Virus record (IMG/VR): IMGVR_UViG_3300031851_000056
Location: 1 to 40,092 of that record
DNA length: 40,092 bases
From: a virus
Direction: 5' to 3' (one strand)
Positions 7,135 to 17,628 of this stretch are shown here, piece by piece. Position 1 is the stretch's first letter; the number at the start of each line of letters is the position of its first letter. The notes under the pieces are model-generated. The model made no database searches and was not told the origin of the DNA. It was given only the letters and a program-made list of their open reading frames with translations. Both the position numbers and the translations under genes were made by a program.

Positions 7135-10100
7135 GTGGCTGATAATACTGTAAAACTAACTATTAAAGTATCCGATGACGGGTCTTTACAGGTTACTGCA
7201 AAAAATGCGGATAAAGCCGCAAAGTCAACTGATAATCTGTCTAAAAGCACAGATAAGGCGTCTTCGTCTCGAAGAAAATATAGCAAAGGTGAAAAAGGAG
7301 TAGCGGGAGCAACTTCAAATAGTACTAAAGCTTTTTCTAAAATGCGTAATAGTATGACTGGGGACGGAGGTTTAGTCCCCGCGTACGCAACATTAGCTGC
7401 AAACGTATTCGCAGTTACAGCAGCTTTTGGAATTTTACAAAGAACCGCAGCAGTAAAACAGCTAGAAGAAGGACTTATCTTTACAGGAAGAGCCGCAGGC
7501 CAGAACCTTCCGTTTCTTGTAGAGAGTTTAAAAGAGATTACAGGAGCAGCCCTATCTACAGCGGATGCTATGAGAGCAGTGGCAGTTGGTACATCAGCAG
7601 GATTTAGTCAAACTCAGTTAGAAGGATTGACTAAAGTAGCTAAAGGCGCGTCTCTCGCTCTTGGTAGAGACATGGCTGACGCTATGGATCGTCTAGTACG
7701 AGGTGCCGCAAAGCTAGAGCCTGAGATTCTTGATGAATTGGGTATTATGGTACGTCTTGACGAAGCTTCTTCTAACTTTGCCTTAACACTTAATAAAACT
7801 GCAAATGAGCTAACAGTATTTGAAAAGAGGATGGCATTTACAAACGCCATCATTACTCAGGGTGAAGCTAAATTTGGAGCTTTGGCCAGAGTCATTGACC
7901 CGAACCCCTATGATCAGCTTGCCGCAACTTTTGATAACTTAACAAAGTCAGCCCTAAGTCTCTTCAACGACGTACTACAGCCTGTTCTCGGACTGTTAGG
8001 TAGTAATACAGTTATTTTAGCAGGAAGTATTGCGGCTCTAGGTGGAAGTGTAGTAAGACAGTTAGTACCTGCCTTAACCTCCGGGGGAGTTGCAATGGCA
8101 GCTATGGCCGATGAGGCCAAAGCGGCTGGAAAAGCTAACCTACAATCTTTAAAGTCGTTTAATGGAGCACCTAAGGTATTTGATAAGCTAGCAGACAAAG
8201 TAGCTGCAGGTACAGCCACTTTGGATGATAGAAAAAAACTTCTAGCAAGTATTGATAAGTCTGAACAAGCTCATCTGCGCACTATGGACTCCATGATTGC
8301 AAAGCACGGCAAAGAAAGTAAGCAATACAAAGAAAAGATAGCTAAAATGAACGGATTAGCGGAGGCCAAAAGAGTTGTAGCTGCTTCCGAGGTTCTGGAT
8401 ACCCAGGCAAAAGTAGCAAATACTCAAGCAACAGTATTAAACGCAGCAGCTCAAGGAAACCTTAAAGCTATGTTAGCTGCATTGCGGGTCGCATGGGCAA
8501 CAGATATTGCAGCAACTTTAGCGTCTACAAAAAGCAAAGGAGCTCTCACTACAGCACTAGCATTACTTCGTACAGGATTTTCTCTTACTATTTTTTCTGT
8601 AAAAGCCTTTTCTATTGCTCTGCTAAATAGTATTCCCATAATCGGACAAATATTATTAATACTGGGCTTAGTAGTGCCTATGATAATCGATTTTTTCAGC
8701 GAACCACCGACTGCATTAGAAGAGGCCATCAAAAGTAATGCAGAAGCAATGAGCAATCTAGCTGAAATAAATGCGCAGCTTGCTATTACCTACTCTCAAA
8801 GTACTACTGCCGCAGAGAGGTTTTTTGCAGTTCTTGAAGCTAGTACAGGAATTATTAATACCACAAATCAAGCCGTACAAAACGTGATACAAAGTCAGCT
8901 TACCGAGCAGCTAGGTAAAGAAATGAAAGCTCGAAAAAAGGTTGCAGAGGCTGTTCTTGCCCAAGAACGTGCCCAACAGGCTCTTAAGAAGGAACAAGAA
9001 GAAGGTGTAGGCTTTATAGATAGAATGGTGATGGGTTTCGCCCAAGGCGCTCTCATGCAGTCACAAAGCTTAGAAAAGGTTGAAACACCTATGCAAAATG
9101 CCTTGACGAAGGCCTCGCGCGCATTAGATAAGGCCAAGAAGGAGCTGGAGGACGTATTTACATTTTCAATAACCGATGTAGAAGCAAGTTCAGAGGCTAT
9201 GCTTACAGCCTTAATAGCGGCAACTTCAGCATTACAGACACAGAAAACAATGGCACAGGCTACGGGCAAGAGTGGAGAAGAAGTCGAATTATTAAAGCAG
9301 CGAATAGATGGTCTTAAAAACATCATGCTAGAGCTAAACGCGGGTGGTAGCGTAGAGAACGCAGCAGCGCAAATGACAGCTTTAAATACAGCAGTTCTTG
9401 CAACCCAAGATGCTGCTAAATCTGCTACCGATGCTATGCGTACTCTTCAAACATTATTTGTAGATAACACTAAGACAGGAGGAGAGTTTGGAGACAAAAT
9501 TGAAGCGACTCGTACCATCTTAGAGAAACTAAAGGCGGGAGGCTACGATGAGATCGTTAAAAAATATGGACAGTCTTTTGACCTTTTAGGAGTCGCTAGG
9601 GGCGACGTATCGGCTTTCTCGGAAGCGCTTAACCAAATGATAGACGTAAATGATAGACTACTGGCTATGCCTTATGAGGAGCAATTAACAAAAATTGCAA
9701 CTATGGGACTCAGGAATGCAGGATTAGAGCAGTCAGCTCTTAAGCAGGAATTATCATTAAACGAGAAAAAGAAAGAACTACTTTATGATCAAATGTCAAT
9801 TGCAGCAAGACAAGGGGATACTGCAAGAATACAGGAAATTAACTTAACTTTACTCCAGCTAGAGTTAGATACGAAAACAAAACTAAACAAAGAAGAAGCA
9901 GAGAGAAATAGACTATTAGGCTTGAGAACTGGAGCAAGCAGTGAAATAACTGCGGGACAGACAGCCATAGACATCGGCAGTACACTGCCTGAGAACGCAA
10001 CAATAGGAGAGACATTTAGTTCCGAGAACCTAGCTAGTATGAGGGAAGGTTTCCAAGGTATGATTGGCGATTTAGCCAAGCTTGGCCCTGAAGGAGAAGT

Positions 10101-11025
10101 AATGGCTGCTATAACTCAAGGCGCTTTTATTATGTCTGAACAGTTTGCAGGAGCTTTTGAAAAAATGGAAGAAGGTACCTTCGGATTGGCAGATGGAATA
10201 GGTATAGCAGCCTCGGCCATTAGTCAACTAGGTGCAATTCAATCAGCACAAGGAAAAGCTGCCGTAGCATCTATAGACAAGGAGATTAAGGCAGAGCAGG
10301 CTAGAGATGGACAGAGCGCAAAAAGTGTAGCTAAGATTAAAGCTTTAGAAGCAAAGAAAGAGGCTACAAAAAGAAAGAACTTTGAGCGTGATAAAAAGAT
10401 GCAGATGGGGTCGATTGTAGCATCTACAGCCGTCGGTATTATGAAAGCATATGAGCAAGGCGGGATGCTTGGGTTTGTCACCGGTTCTATTATAGCAGCA
10501 ATTGGTGCTATGCAGTTAGCAACTGTTGCGAGTAGCTCCTATGATGGGGGCGGTTCATCAGCGGTAGCCGGAGGAGGAGCACCTAGTAAAGTTACTATGG
10601 GGTCCAGGTCTAATGTATCTGATCTTGCTACTTCAAGGAGTGCAAGAGGAGAACTTGCGTATGCAAGAGGCGAGTCAGGCACAGGTAACATGTCCAACTT
10701 TAAATCAGCTTTTTCGGGCTATAGAAGTAGAGCAGAGGGCGGGAATACGGGATTAATAGTAGGAGAACAGGGACCGGAGTTATTTGTTCCTGAAATGCCG
10801 GGCAGAATAGTTCCTAATGATGACATCGCAGCAGGCGGAGTAAGTAATGTAAGCTTCAATATCAATGCAGTAGACGCATCAGGAGTAGAAGACTTACTCG
10901 TTGCACAAAGAGGGAACATCATAGGAATGATTAGACAAGCCGCAAATTCATACGGGCAGGACTTTGTAGAGGATGTAGACACTTCAACGTTTACACAATC
11001 TGCAGGTGGAGTGAGTAAGTACTAA
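7135..11025 (+). CDS. Tail tape measure protein
   Basis: This 1,296-residue protein sets tail length and is ejected with the DNA. It starts at GTG one base after the T-domain stop, with a weak AAGAG upstream, suggesting coupling. Visible parts: a polar N-terminus rich in Lys and Ser; a hydrophobic segment at ~81-102; long helical and coiled-coil regions (for example ~587-623); a strong hydrophobic cluster at ~482-520 (GQILLILGLVVPMIIDFF) that may insert in the membrane; a second at ~1092-1135 (VASTAVGIMKAYEQGG…GFVTGSIIAAIGAMQLA); and the C-terminal GEQGPELFVPEMPGRIVP typical of tape measures at ~1210-1227. With ~1.5 angstrom per residue for a helix it would fit a tail near 190 nm (inference). 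No lysozyme or peptidase motif was recognised. Confidence 0.93.
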   Translation: MADNTVKLTIKVSDDGSLQVTAKNADKAAKSTDNLSKSTDKASSSRRKYSKGEKGVAGATSNSTKAFSKMRNSMTGDGGLVPAYATLAANVFAVTAAFGILQRTAAVKQLEEGLIFTGRAAGQNLPFLVESLKEITGAALSTADAMRAVAVGTSAGFSQTQLEGLTKVAKGASLALGRDMADAMDRLVRGAAKLEPEILDELGIMVRLDEASSNFALTLNKTANELTVFEKRMAFTNAIITQGEAKFGALARVIDPNPYDQLAATFDNLTKSALSLFNDVLQPVLGLLGSNTVILAGSIAALGGSVVRQLVPALTSGGVAMAAMADEAKAAGKANLQSLKSFNGAPKVFDKLADKVAAGTATLDDRKKLLASIDKSEQAHLRTMDSMIAKHGKESKQYKEKIAKMNGLAEAKRVVAASEVLDTQAKVANTQATVLNAAAQGNLKAMLAALRVAWATDIAATLASTKSKGALTTALALLRTGFSLTIFSVKAFSIALLNSIPIIGQILLILGLVVPMIIDFFSEPPTALEEAIKSNAEAMSNLAEINAQLAITYSQSTTAAERFFAVLEASTGIINTTNQAVQNVIQSQLTEQLGKEMKARKKVAEAVLAQERAQQALKKEQEEGVGFIDRMVMGFAQGALMQSQSLEKVETPMQNALTKASRALDKAKKELEDVFTFSITDVEASSEAMLTALIAATSALQTQKTMAQATGKSGEEVELLKQRIDGLKNIMLELNAGGSVENAAAQMTALNTAVLATQDAAKSATDAMRTLQTLFVDNTKTGGEFGDKIEATRTILEKLKAGGYDEIVKKYGQSFDLLGVARGDVSAFSEALNQMIDVNDRLLAMPYEEQLTKIATMGLRNAGLEQSALKQELSLNEKKKELLYDQMSIAARQGDTARIQEINLTLLQLELDTKTKLNKEEAERNRLLGLRTGASSEITAGQTAIDIGSTLPENATIGETFSSENLASMREGFQGMIGDLAKLGPEGEVMAAITQGAFIMSEQFAGAFEKMEEGTFGLADGIGIAASAISQLGAIQSAQGKAAVASIDKEIKAEQARDGQSAKSVAKIKALEAKKEATKRKNFERDKKMQMGSIVASTAVGIMKAYEQGGMLGFVTGSIIAAIGAMQLATVASSSYDGGGSSAVAGGGAPSKVTMGSRSNVSDLATSRSARGELAYARGESGTGNMSNFKSAFSGYRSRAEGGNTGLIVGEQGPELFVPEMPGRIVPNDDIAAGGVSNVSFNINAVDASGVEDLLVAQRGNIIGMIRQAANSYGQDFVEDVDTSTFTQSAGGVSKY

Positions 11026-11750
11026 TGACAACTTTTGCAACTTTTCAGAATATTTTACCTGATCCTAATAATACAATTGGGGCAGCAGGCCAAGTAGCAG
11101 GAAACGCAGGCCCGGGATTTGCTTCAGTACAATTGACTTCTACTCAGCCTGTTATTAGAGACTCTACAAACTCAGGACAGTTATTAGCCAGGGCAATAGC
11201 AGCGCACAAGTGGTCTGTGAACATAACCTATAACCCTATGGTTAGATCAGACTTTGAGAATATATACTCCTTTATTATCAGTAAGAGAGGAGCGTTGACT
11301 CCCTTTTATGTTTCCCTGCCTCAGCACAGAGTGCCACAAGACTCAACTTTTGCAGCCTGGACGGACACTGTTAATTTAGACGCAAGTGGAGCCTTACTAG
11401 CAGGGACTACTAGTGCTTTACTAGGAAAAACAGGCTATAGTAATACTACTAATAAAACTCCTCTTCCCGGAGACCTATTTAATATAGATGGCGTAAACTC
11501 GAACCACACCAAAACTTACATGGTAACTAGGGTAGAAACTACTAGTGACTATCAGAGTGGCCAGCCTCAGCCTGCCTCAAACCAAGTTCGAATACATTTT
11601 GTACCGGGGCTACAGAAGGGCGTATCTAGCGCAGACGATTTTGTTTTCCATAATCCACTTATTAAAGTCGTTGCAAAAGATGTTCAACAGTATTCATTAA
11701 AAACAGATAACTTATACCAGTTTTCGTTAAGCTTAGAAGAAGTACAGTAA
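11025..11750 (+). CDS. Minor tail protein following the tape measure (gpM- or distal-tail-like)
   Basis: The gene starts in a TAATG overlap with the tape measure and ends in a TAATG overlap with the tip gene, so it is translated as part of a tight operon. The 241 residues include QPVIRDSTNSGQLLARAI, AAHKWSVNITYNPM and RSDFENIYSFIISKRG, a pattern (basic strand, W…Y.PM.R.(D/E)F..I..F) common in minor tail proteins placed between tape measure and tip. Members act as the distal ring linking the tube to the tip complex. The second half is beta-rich. Family is inferred from pattern and position; the exact counterpart (lambda gpM or a Dit) cannot be decided here. Confidence 0.6.
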   Translation: MTTFATFQNILPDPNNTIGAAGQVAGNAGPGFASVQLTSTQPVIRDSTNSGQLLARAIAAHKWSVNITYNPMVRSDFENIYSFIISKRGALTPFYVSLPQHRVPQDSTFAAWTDTVNLDASGALLAGTTSALLGKTGYSNTTNKTPLPGDLFNIDGVNSNHTKTYMVTRVETTSDYQSGQPQPASNQVRIHFVPGLQKGVSSADDFVFHNPLIKVVAKDVQQYSLKTDNLYQFSLSLEEVQ

Positions 11751-14700
11751 TGACAATTAGACAGCTAAATAGTACTTTAAGAGATTCTTTATTAGAAGGG
11801 GATGCATTTGCCTACGCTCACCTTGTAAAGTTTGAGAAACCAGTAGTAACAGAGGGGGGTAAGAGCGCCCGCAGAGCCTCGGATTATACTTATATAACAG
11901 ACGGCTCTCAAGAGATAGTATTTGATGACGGTAGTAAAGACGTATCGGGCAACTCTAATGGGGCCCAAACTTATTTGCCAGGTAAGCTAATTTCTGTTGG
12001 CGAAGTATCAGAGACTACACAAGCTAAAGTTTCAAGCATGACTTTAAAGTTGTCTGCTGCTGCTTTAAGCACGTCTCTAGTCGCTAATATTACTATTAAC
12101 TCCTCTTCTATTACAGTACCCTCCTCGGCCTCTAATTTCATAGAAGTAGGCTTTAGAGAAGGTGACTTAGTGCAGCTGCTAGGAAGCGGAAGTAATAATG
12201 AACTTAAAGTAAGACTTAATAGCTTCTCAAATGACAATAGAACCGTCAGCATTACTCCTATGGATGCTGTAACTAATGAATCAAATACAGCTTACGGTAT
12301 AAATTTTGCTAGTTCAGAAGTAAGCGGTATATTGAATACTCGTGCGGATACAGGGTACGCAGGGTATATCAATAGAGATGTTTTTGTGTATAAAGCTCAC
12401 TTAAATGTTGAAACGGGGCTAATTATAGGTGCTCCTTACTTATTATTTAAGGGTATCATCTCTACAGGTAAACTTTCCGAAGATGTAACTAGCAAGTCAG
12501 AGGTATCTTGGGGACTAACTAGTCACTGGGGAGACTTTAATAGAGTAAGCGGCAGATTAACTAGAGATGCGTCTCACAGAGCCTTGGATGCTAATAATGT
12601 GCCAGACCCAGAGAGTGTGCACAGACCCGCTTATGCTACTGACCTAGGCTTTCTCCATAGTGAGCAAGCAGTCAATCTAGTCTCTACCTATCAGGTACAG
12701 GAAACTCGAACAAAAATTAAACACAAGAAAGGATTCTTGGGCTTTGGTTCGTCTGTAAAACAGACAGAATATGAAGTATCAGTTGACAGAGAGGTAGATT
12801 TACGATTTAACTTAGATTCTAAGTATCTGCCTGTGCTGTACGGTGTAAATAAGATAGACAGTATACCCGTATTTGTAGATACTTTAGCTACTGATTCTAG
12901 ACAGATTTTTGTTGCCTACGCAATCTCGGAAGGAGAGATTGGGGGTATTTACGACATATATTTAGATGATACGAACTCCGTATGTTTAGACGCTAATGAT
13001 AGTGCTACAAGAACTCCCTCAGCAGGTAATGCTAATAACGACGATAATGCCATAGATGTAGTCTGTTACGGCAGAATGGATAGAGGAGATACTCTTTCGT
13101 CTAAGGTACGAACTTCCGGAACCTTTACAGGATATGGACATACGGCTGGTCGGGGGTATAGCGAGTGGCTAGGCATAGGGGAAGAAAGCGGATTTGCTCA
13201 ATATGATATAGGAACTCCTATACCTAACTTTAATCTGGGAGGAGCATCTACTCAGGGTGCCGGAATAACACATGGAAAAGCCACACACTTTGATATACCT
13301 ATAAATTCTAGTATAACTATACATACCGGAAAGTCGGACCAAAGAGCGGACTCTGTTTTAGTACAGAACGCTAGCAATTTTAAAGTTGGTCAGGACTACT
13401 ATACTGGGTCGTCGGACTACTGGGGTGCGAGCCATCGACTATTGGACACTGCTTATGCAGTAGCTAACTATACTATTGGAGAGGGAGAAACTACGATACC
13501 CTCCTTAGAGTTTGTTGTAAGAGGCAGAGGCATTCGCTGCTATAACTATGACTATTCTTACGAACAGTATCCTTCCTATGAAAGTAGTGATACGGCTCTT
13601 ACTTCCTGGAATATAGGAGAAAGCGTTACTATTAAAAGAACTAGCAACGATGCAGTTCTGTCCTCCACTACTATAGCAGATAAGTACCAAATCACTAATA
13701 TGGATGGTACTATCTCTACTCGAGTACGCTTAGCAGATAATCCTGTAGGTACGACTGAAGAAACAAGCTTTTATATGCAATCTGGTTCTAAAGTATACCA
13801 TTTTGCAGCTACGGGTCACGTTGCTAATTCAGGCACAGTGCCTGAATTACTACAAACAGTAGTATCCTCTGCAGCAGCAGCTTCGGATAATAATTCTGCT
13901 ACTGTTGTTCTAACTCCAGGCACTGCCGCTTTTAATGCCGCTATGGAGGCGGGTAGATTGATAAGCTTTACTTCTTCTAATATTTTTTCAAAAGATTGGT
14001 TAGATAGTTTTGTATACACATTTACTGCATCTACTAATACAGTAACGGGACTAGGCAATACTGGCTCAGGTGCTTCCAACTTAGCAACTCAGTATATTAC
14101 CGTGAAAGACGGTATAGCCTTGGCGTCTAATGCAAGTAGTGTTGATGACACTTATAACGAACTATTCATAGAGTTGACTTCTGTAAAAGCAGACAATAGT
14201 GTTAAAGTTCAACGCAGAACAATACTAGACTATGATGGCACTACTAAGGTAGCTACTGTGTCTACTCCTTGGGATGAGGATTCTATACCCAAAGCCTCCG
14301 ATACTTATAAAATATTTTTTAGAGAGGATGTAAGAGTATCTATAAATCCTGCTATGCAGTTTTTGGATTACGCAACTAATACTAGATTCGGTGCAGCTCT
14401 AGAAATAGGGGAAGACCTAAACTTAGAGTCTTTTCTAGACTCTGCTAGAAAATGTGATACTCGTTCCGATGTTACAATGCTGTTAACGGCTGCTCCAACT
14501 GTCGGCCAAGTATATAAGTACGCTACCTCAGGCGGTAAAACTCTATGGCAGGGAACAGTAGAAAGTGTAGTTTCAGTATCTGCAGGAGGTACTAAGTACT
14601 CCACTACGTTTACGAATGTTGTAGGCAAGCTAGGACTTAGATGGGAAAACTGGAAAACCATATATACTGGCGAGTTTTACTACTATAAGGGTGCTTTACA

Positions 14701-17548
14701 TCAAGCTAGCTCTGATGGCATACCCGGCACTCCTAGTACAACTAGCAGCATAGGCTCGTTTAACTTAACTAAAGTTAGCTCGGGAGCAGGGCCTACAACA
14801 GTAGGAGTAGACGTAGATTCTACAAGGAATCATGATGATAACCCTATAGTTAAAAAGTTTAAGACTGCTACTATATTTGACTCGGGATACGAATTGTACG
14901 ACTCATGTAGCGTTAAGTATTGGAGATACATCGGGTGGGAGTCTCAAAATCAAAGAGAGGTTACTCGGCATCAAACTAATGTAGTAATTGATACAAAAAA
15001 TCCTGTTTTCTCTAACATTAATAGTATGCTTAATCATTTCAATGGTCTTATTAGATATTCTAATGGTCAGTACTTTTTAGATGTTAAGTCTGCCGCTAGT
15101 CCAGCTACTTCGGTAACTGTGAACGGCACTACTTACGAAGTAGAAAAAATTACAGAAGACCATATAGTAGGTAACATTGATGTAGAAGATGCTGGCCAGA
15201 AGGGTACTTTTAATCATGTAGACGTCTCTTTAAAGGATCCTCAGAACTTATTCGAATCCAGATCTGTAGTTTTGTTTGACTCAACTTACTTAAAGCAAGA
15301 CAGAATGGTACCTAAGAAAGGCAGTGTTAAGAGCCCTTCTATATCTAATTATTACAACGCTAGGATTAATGCGAAACAATACTTAGAGCAGTCTAGAGCC
15401 GGGTTGAAAGTTAACTTTACTCTAGGTCCGTGGGCAATATTACTAGTAGCCGGTGACATAATTCAACTAAGCTACTCTAGATTTGGTTGGTCTAATAAGC
15501 TATTCCGTATTACTAATTTAAGATTTAAGAATAACTGTCTAGTCCAAGTAACTGCTGAAGAACATGAAGATGGAGCCTTTATAGTACAGCCTACTAATGG
15601 CGGTATAATTGTACCTGTGGACGGTACAAGTGCAAACGTACCTGCACCTGTTGCACCTAATAGTTTAACAGCTACTCAGAATAGTAGAGGAGGTATTGAA
15701 TTAAACTGGACAAATCCTTCTAACTTTAACGCATCTGTATACACTGTTCAAATATGGAGATCCGCCACTAACAATAGAGCAGTAGCAGAGCTTATAGGAA
15801 CTTCGAAAAGCGGAGTATACACAGATACAGTAATAGAAGGTGGAAGTACCACTAAGTATTATTGGATTAGATACACGGTACTAACTACTTCTCAGCGAAC
15901 CTCAGGAGTAGCTCCTAGAGAAGTATTTTCAGCATACCATCCCACCTCAGCAACAGCTGGAGTGTCTGGTATTTCAGATGGTGCAAGGGATGCATTACTA
16001 TTTACTTTAAGTAATGATAATGTTACTGTACCAGCAAACTCTAGTGGGGCACCTACATCTCTCGCAAATACTTCTACCATCATACAAGTATTTGCGGGGT
16101 CAACGCCCCTTACTTATGATGATTCGTCTCCCTATGCTAACTCTTCGTTCAGAGTATCTAGTGTTGCAGTGACGGGCGTACCTGGTAATAGCTCTGTTAC
16201 TACTACAAGTAATTCCTATCAATTAGGAGATATTACTTCTATGACGGGCAGCATCGGTACTCGTACTTTTACAATAGTAGCAACAGATAGTCTGGGCGCA
16301 ACAACAACAATTACTAAAGTTCAAACTCTTACAAAAGCTAATTCAGGTATAGTTGGCGTAGACTCTAGAGCAGTAAACCTTACTGTTGGTGACCAAGTAT
16401 TTAGTTATTCGGATGCAGGAGTAACTCCTTCTCCTACGAGTACTACTGTAACTGCGACTAAATTTAATAGTCCTGGAACAGCTTATTTTAATTTTATTAA
16501 GAACGGTACTTCTGTACAGCATACTACTTCAAATACTTATACATATAGCCCTCAAGCTAACGTAAGTAACATGCCTGACACTATTAAGGTAGAGTTACGT
16601 GAAGGAAGCACAGCTCAGTCAGTTTTAGCAACTGATCAGATAACGCTATCAGGAATAAGACCTGGTGTAGATGCCTTTGCTGTTATTCTAACTAATGAAT
16701 CTCATGCTTTACCAACAACAAGCGGAGGGGATGTAACGTATACTGGTTCCGGCACAAATGTTTTAGTCTATAAAGGTGTAACTCCGCTTAATAGTGTGGC
16801 AGGAACCCCAGGAGCGGGGCAGTTTCAGGTAAGTCGTAGTGGTAGCGGTATAACTCCAGGAGCAGTAACTGTAGTAGGTAATAGTGCCCAGATAGCAAAT
16901 CATAGCGAGATGACAGCTACTCAGGCAACTGTAACTATTACTATCAATATAGAGAATACTGCTACCTTTACACGTGTGCAGTCTCTTACTAAATCTATAG
17001 CGGGTGCAGACGGTGCTAGTATTACGGGTCCAACAGGTTCCAGAACGGTAACAGGATATGTGTATTATCAGTCCCCTTCCACAAGTAATCCTGGTACTCC
17101 TGTACTTAGTGGCTATAATTATTCTACGGGCGTTTTTAGCAGTAAAACTAGTAACTGGTCGGAAGACGCTCCTGAGTTTGTTGCAGGAAATTCAAATAAG
17201 TATTGGTACTCTTCTTACGTAGTAACCGAGTCGTCTTTTGGAGGTACTCAAACTGTGACGGAAGCTACCGCCAAGCCAGGAATTGGATTCAGCGGTTTAG
17301 TAACTTTTCAAGCAGATGGAGACATAGATGATGGTACTAACACATATAACCCAGCAGCAAGAGTTAACGCGGGTGTTACTACTATTAATGGAGGAAAAAT
17401 AACAGCTAATAGTATTAATGCTGCACAGCTAACAATATCTTCTAATAGTTCTACCAATAGTTCTATGTTTTTTGACGGAACCAATAATAGAATAGATATT
17501 AAAGATTCTAATGGAACTTTGCGCGTTAGAATAGGAGACTTATCATAG
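11750..17548 (+). CDS. Giant tail-tip protein, J-like, with FnIII and Ig-like repeats
   Basis: At 1,932 residues this is the central tail-tip protein, joining tube end to fibres. Residues ~1-290 look like a minor tail protein of their own (GDAFAYAHLVKFEKP…SVGEVSETTQAKVSSMTLKL). The region ~290-380 carries DPESVHRPAYATDLGF and KYLPVLYGVNKIDSIPVFV, as in tip proteins that build the hub. Residues ~1150-1275 show the J-type segment (KGTFNHVDVSLKDPQN … GDIIQLSYSRFGWSNKLFRI). An FnIII domain follows at ~1298-1390 (NSLTATQNSRGGIELNWTNPS), then Ig-like repeats (~1404-1757), a domain with SRTVTGYVYYQSP, and a C-terminus with GGKITANSINAAQL and NRIDIKDSNGTLRVRIGDL, typical of fibre-binding ends. It ends the tail operon; a new promoter follows. 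Confidence 0.85.
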   Translation: MTIRQLNSTLRDSLLEGDAFAYAHLVKFEKPVVTEGGKSARRASDYTYITDGSQEIVFDDGSKDVSGNSNGAQTYLPGKLISVGEVSETTQAKVSSMTLKLSAAALSTSLVANITINSSSITVPSSASNFIEVGFREGDLVQLLGSGSNNELKVRLNSFSNDNRTVSITPMDAVTNESNTAYGINFASSEVSGILNTRADTGYAGYINRDVFVYKAHLNVETGLIIGAPYLLFKGIISTGKLSEDVTSKSEVSWGLTSHWGDFNRVSGRLTRDASHRALDANNVPDPESVHRPAYATDLGFLHSEQAVNLVSTYQVQETRTKIKHKKGFLGFGSSVKQTEYEVSVDREVDLRFNLDSKYLPVLYGVNKIDSIPVFVDTLATDSRQIFVAYAISEGEIGGIYDIYLDDTNSVCLDANDSATRTPSAGNANNDDNAIDVVCYGRMDRGDTLSSKVRTSGTFTGYGHTAGRGYSEWLGIGEESGFAQYDIGTPIPNFNLGGASTQGAGITHGKATHFDIPINSSITIHTGKSDQRADSVLVQNASNFKVGQDYYTGSSDYWGASHRLLDTAYAVANYTIGEGETTIPSLEFVVRGRGIRCYNYDYSYEQYPSYESSDTALTSWNIGESVTIKRTSNDAVLSSTTIADKYQITNMDGTISTRVRLADNPVGTTEETSFYMQSGSKVYHFAATGHVANSGTVPELLQTVVSSAAAASDNNSATVVLTPGTAAFNAAMEAGRLISFTSSNIFSKDWLDSFVYTFTASTNTVTGLGNTGSGASNLATQYITVKDGIALASNASSVDDTYNELFIELTSVKADNSVKVQRRTILDYDGTTKVATVSTPWDEDSIPKASDTYKIFFREDVRVSINPAMQFLDYATNTRFGAALEIGEDLNLESFLDSARKCDTRSDVTMLLTAAPTVGQVYKYATSGGKTLWQGTVESVVSVSAGGTKYSTTFTNVVGKLGLRWENWKTIYTGEFYYYKGALHQASSDGIPGTPSTTSSIGSFNLTKVSSGAGPTTVGVDVDSTRNHDDNPIVKKFKTATIFDSGYELYDSCSVKYWRYIGWESQNQREVTRHQTNVVIDTKNPVFSNINSMLNHFNGLIRYSNGQYFLDVKSAASPATSVTVNGTTYEVEKITEDHIVGNIDVEDAGQKGTFNHVDVSLKDPQNLFESRSVVLFDSTYLKQDRMVPKKGSVKSPSISNYYNARINAKQYLEQSRAGLKVNFTLGPWAILLVAGDIIQLSYSRFGWSNKLFRITNLRFKNNCLVQVTAEEHEDGAFIVQPTNGGIIVPVDGTSANVPAPVAPNSLTATQNSRGGIELNWTNPSNFNASVYTVQIWRSATNNRAVAELIGTSKSGVYTDTVIEGGSTTKYYWIRYTVLTTSQRTSGVAPREVFSAYHPTSATAGVSGISDGARDALLFTLSNDNVTVPANSSGAPTSLANTSTIIQVFAGSTPLTYDDSSPYANSSFRVSSVAVTGVPGNSSVTTTSNSYQLGDITSMTGSIGTRTFTIVATDSLGATTTITKVQTLTKANSGIVGVDSRAVNLTVGDQVFSYSDAGVTPSPTSTTVTATKFNSPGTAYFNFIKNGTSVQHTTSNTYTYSPQANVSNMPDTIKVELREGSTAQSVLATDQITLSGIRPGVDAFAVILTNESHALPTTSGGDVTYTGSGTNVLVYKGVTPLNSVAGTPGAGQFQVSRSGSGITPGAVTVVGNSAQIANHSEMTATQATVTITINIENTATFTRVQSLTKSIAGADGASITGPTGSRTVTGYVYYQSPSTSNPGTPVLSGYNYSTGVFSSKTSNWSEDAPEFVAGNSNKYWYSSYVVTESSFGGTQTVTEATAKPGIGFSGLVTFQADGDIDDGTNTYNPAARVNAGVTTINGGKITANSINAAQLTISSNSSTNSSMFFDGTNNRIDIKDSNGTLRVRIGDLS

Positions 17549-17567
17549 CAGAAATGGGACAGACCTT

Positions 17568-17609
17568 AGAAAAATAAAACTTGACTACGCACGTCCCCTT
17601 TGTTATAAT
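17568..17609 (+). promoter_or_regulatory. Sigma70-type promoter opening the fibre operon
   Basis: TTGACT (17581-17586) and TATAAT (17604-17609) are 17 bases apart. AGAAAAATAA (17568-17577) lies three bases upstream of the -35 box, exactly as at 5359-5400. The predicted start near 17616 leaves a leader of only ~13 bases before the ATG at 17629, just enough for the GGAG ribosome binding site. No clear terminator separates it from the tip gene. Confidence 0.88.
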
Positions 17610-17628
17610 TTCATAATGGAGAAATATA

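Noticed and set aside
8895-9326. Long open frames on the minus strand inside the tape measure and fibre genes (for example here and at 20943-21302)
   Set aside because: They mirror codon bias of the sense genes, lack ribosome binding sites, and the sense genes are well supported.
7135-11025. Lytic enzyme domain within the tape measure
   Set aside because: No transglycosylase, peptidase or M23-type HxxxD/HxH motif was found on reading the protein.
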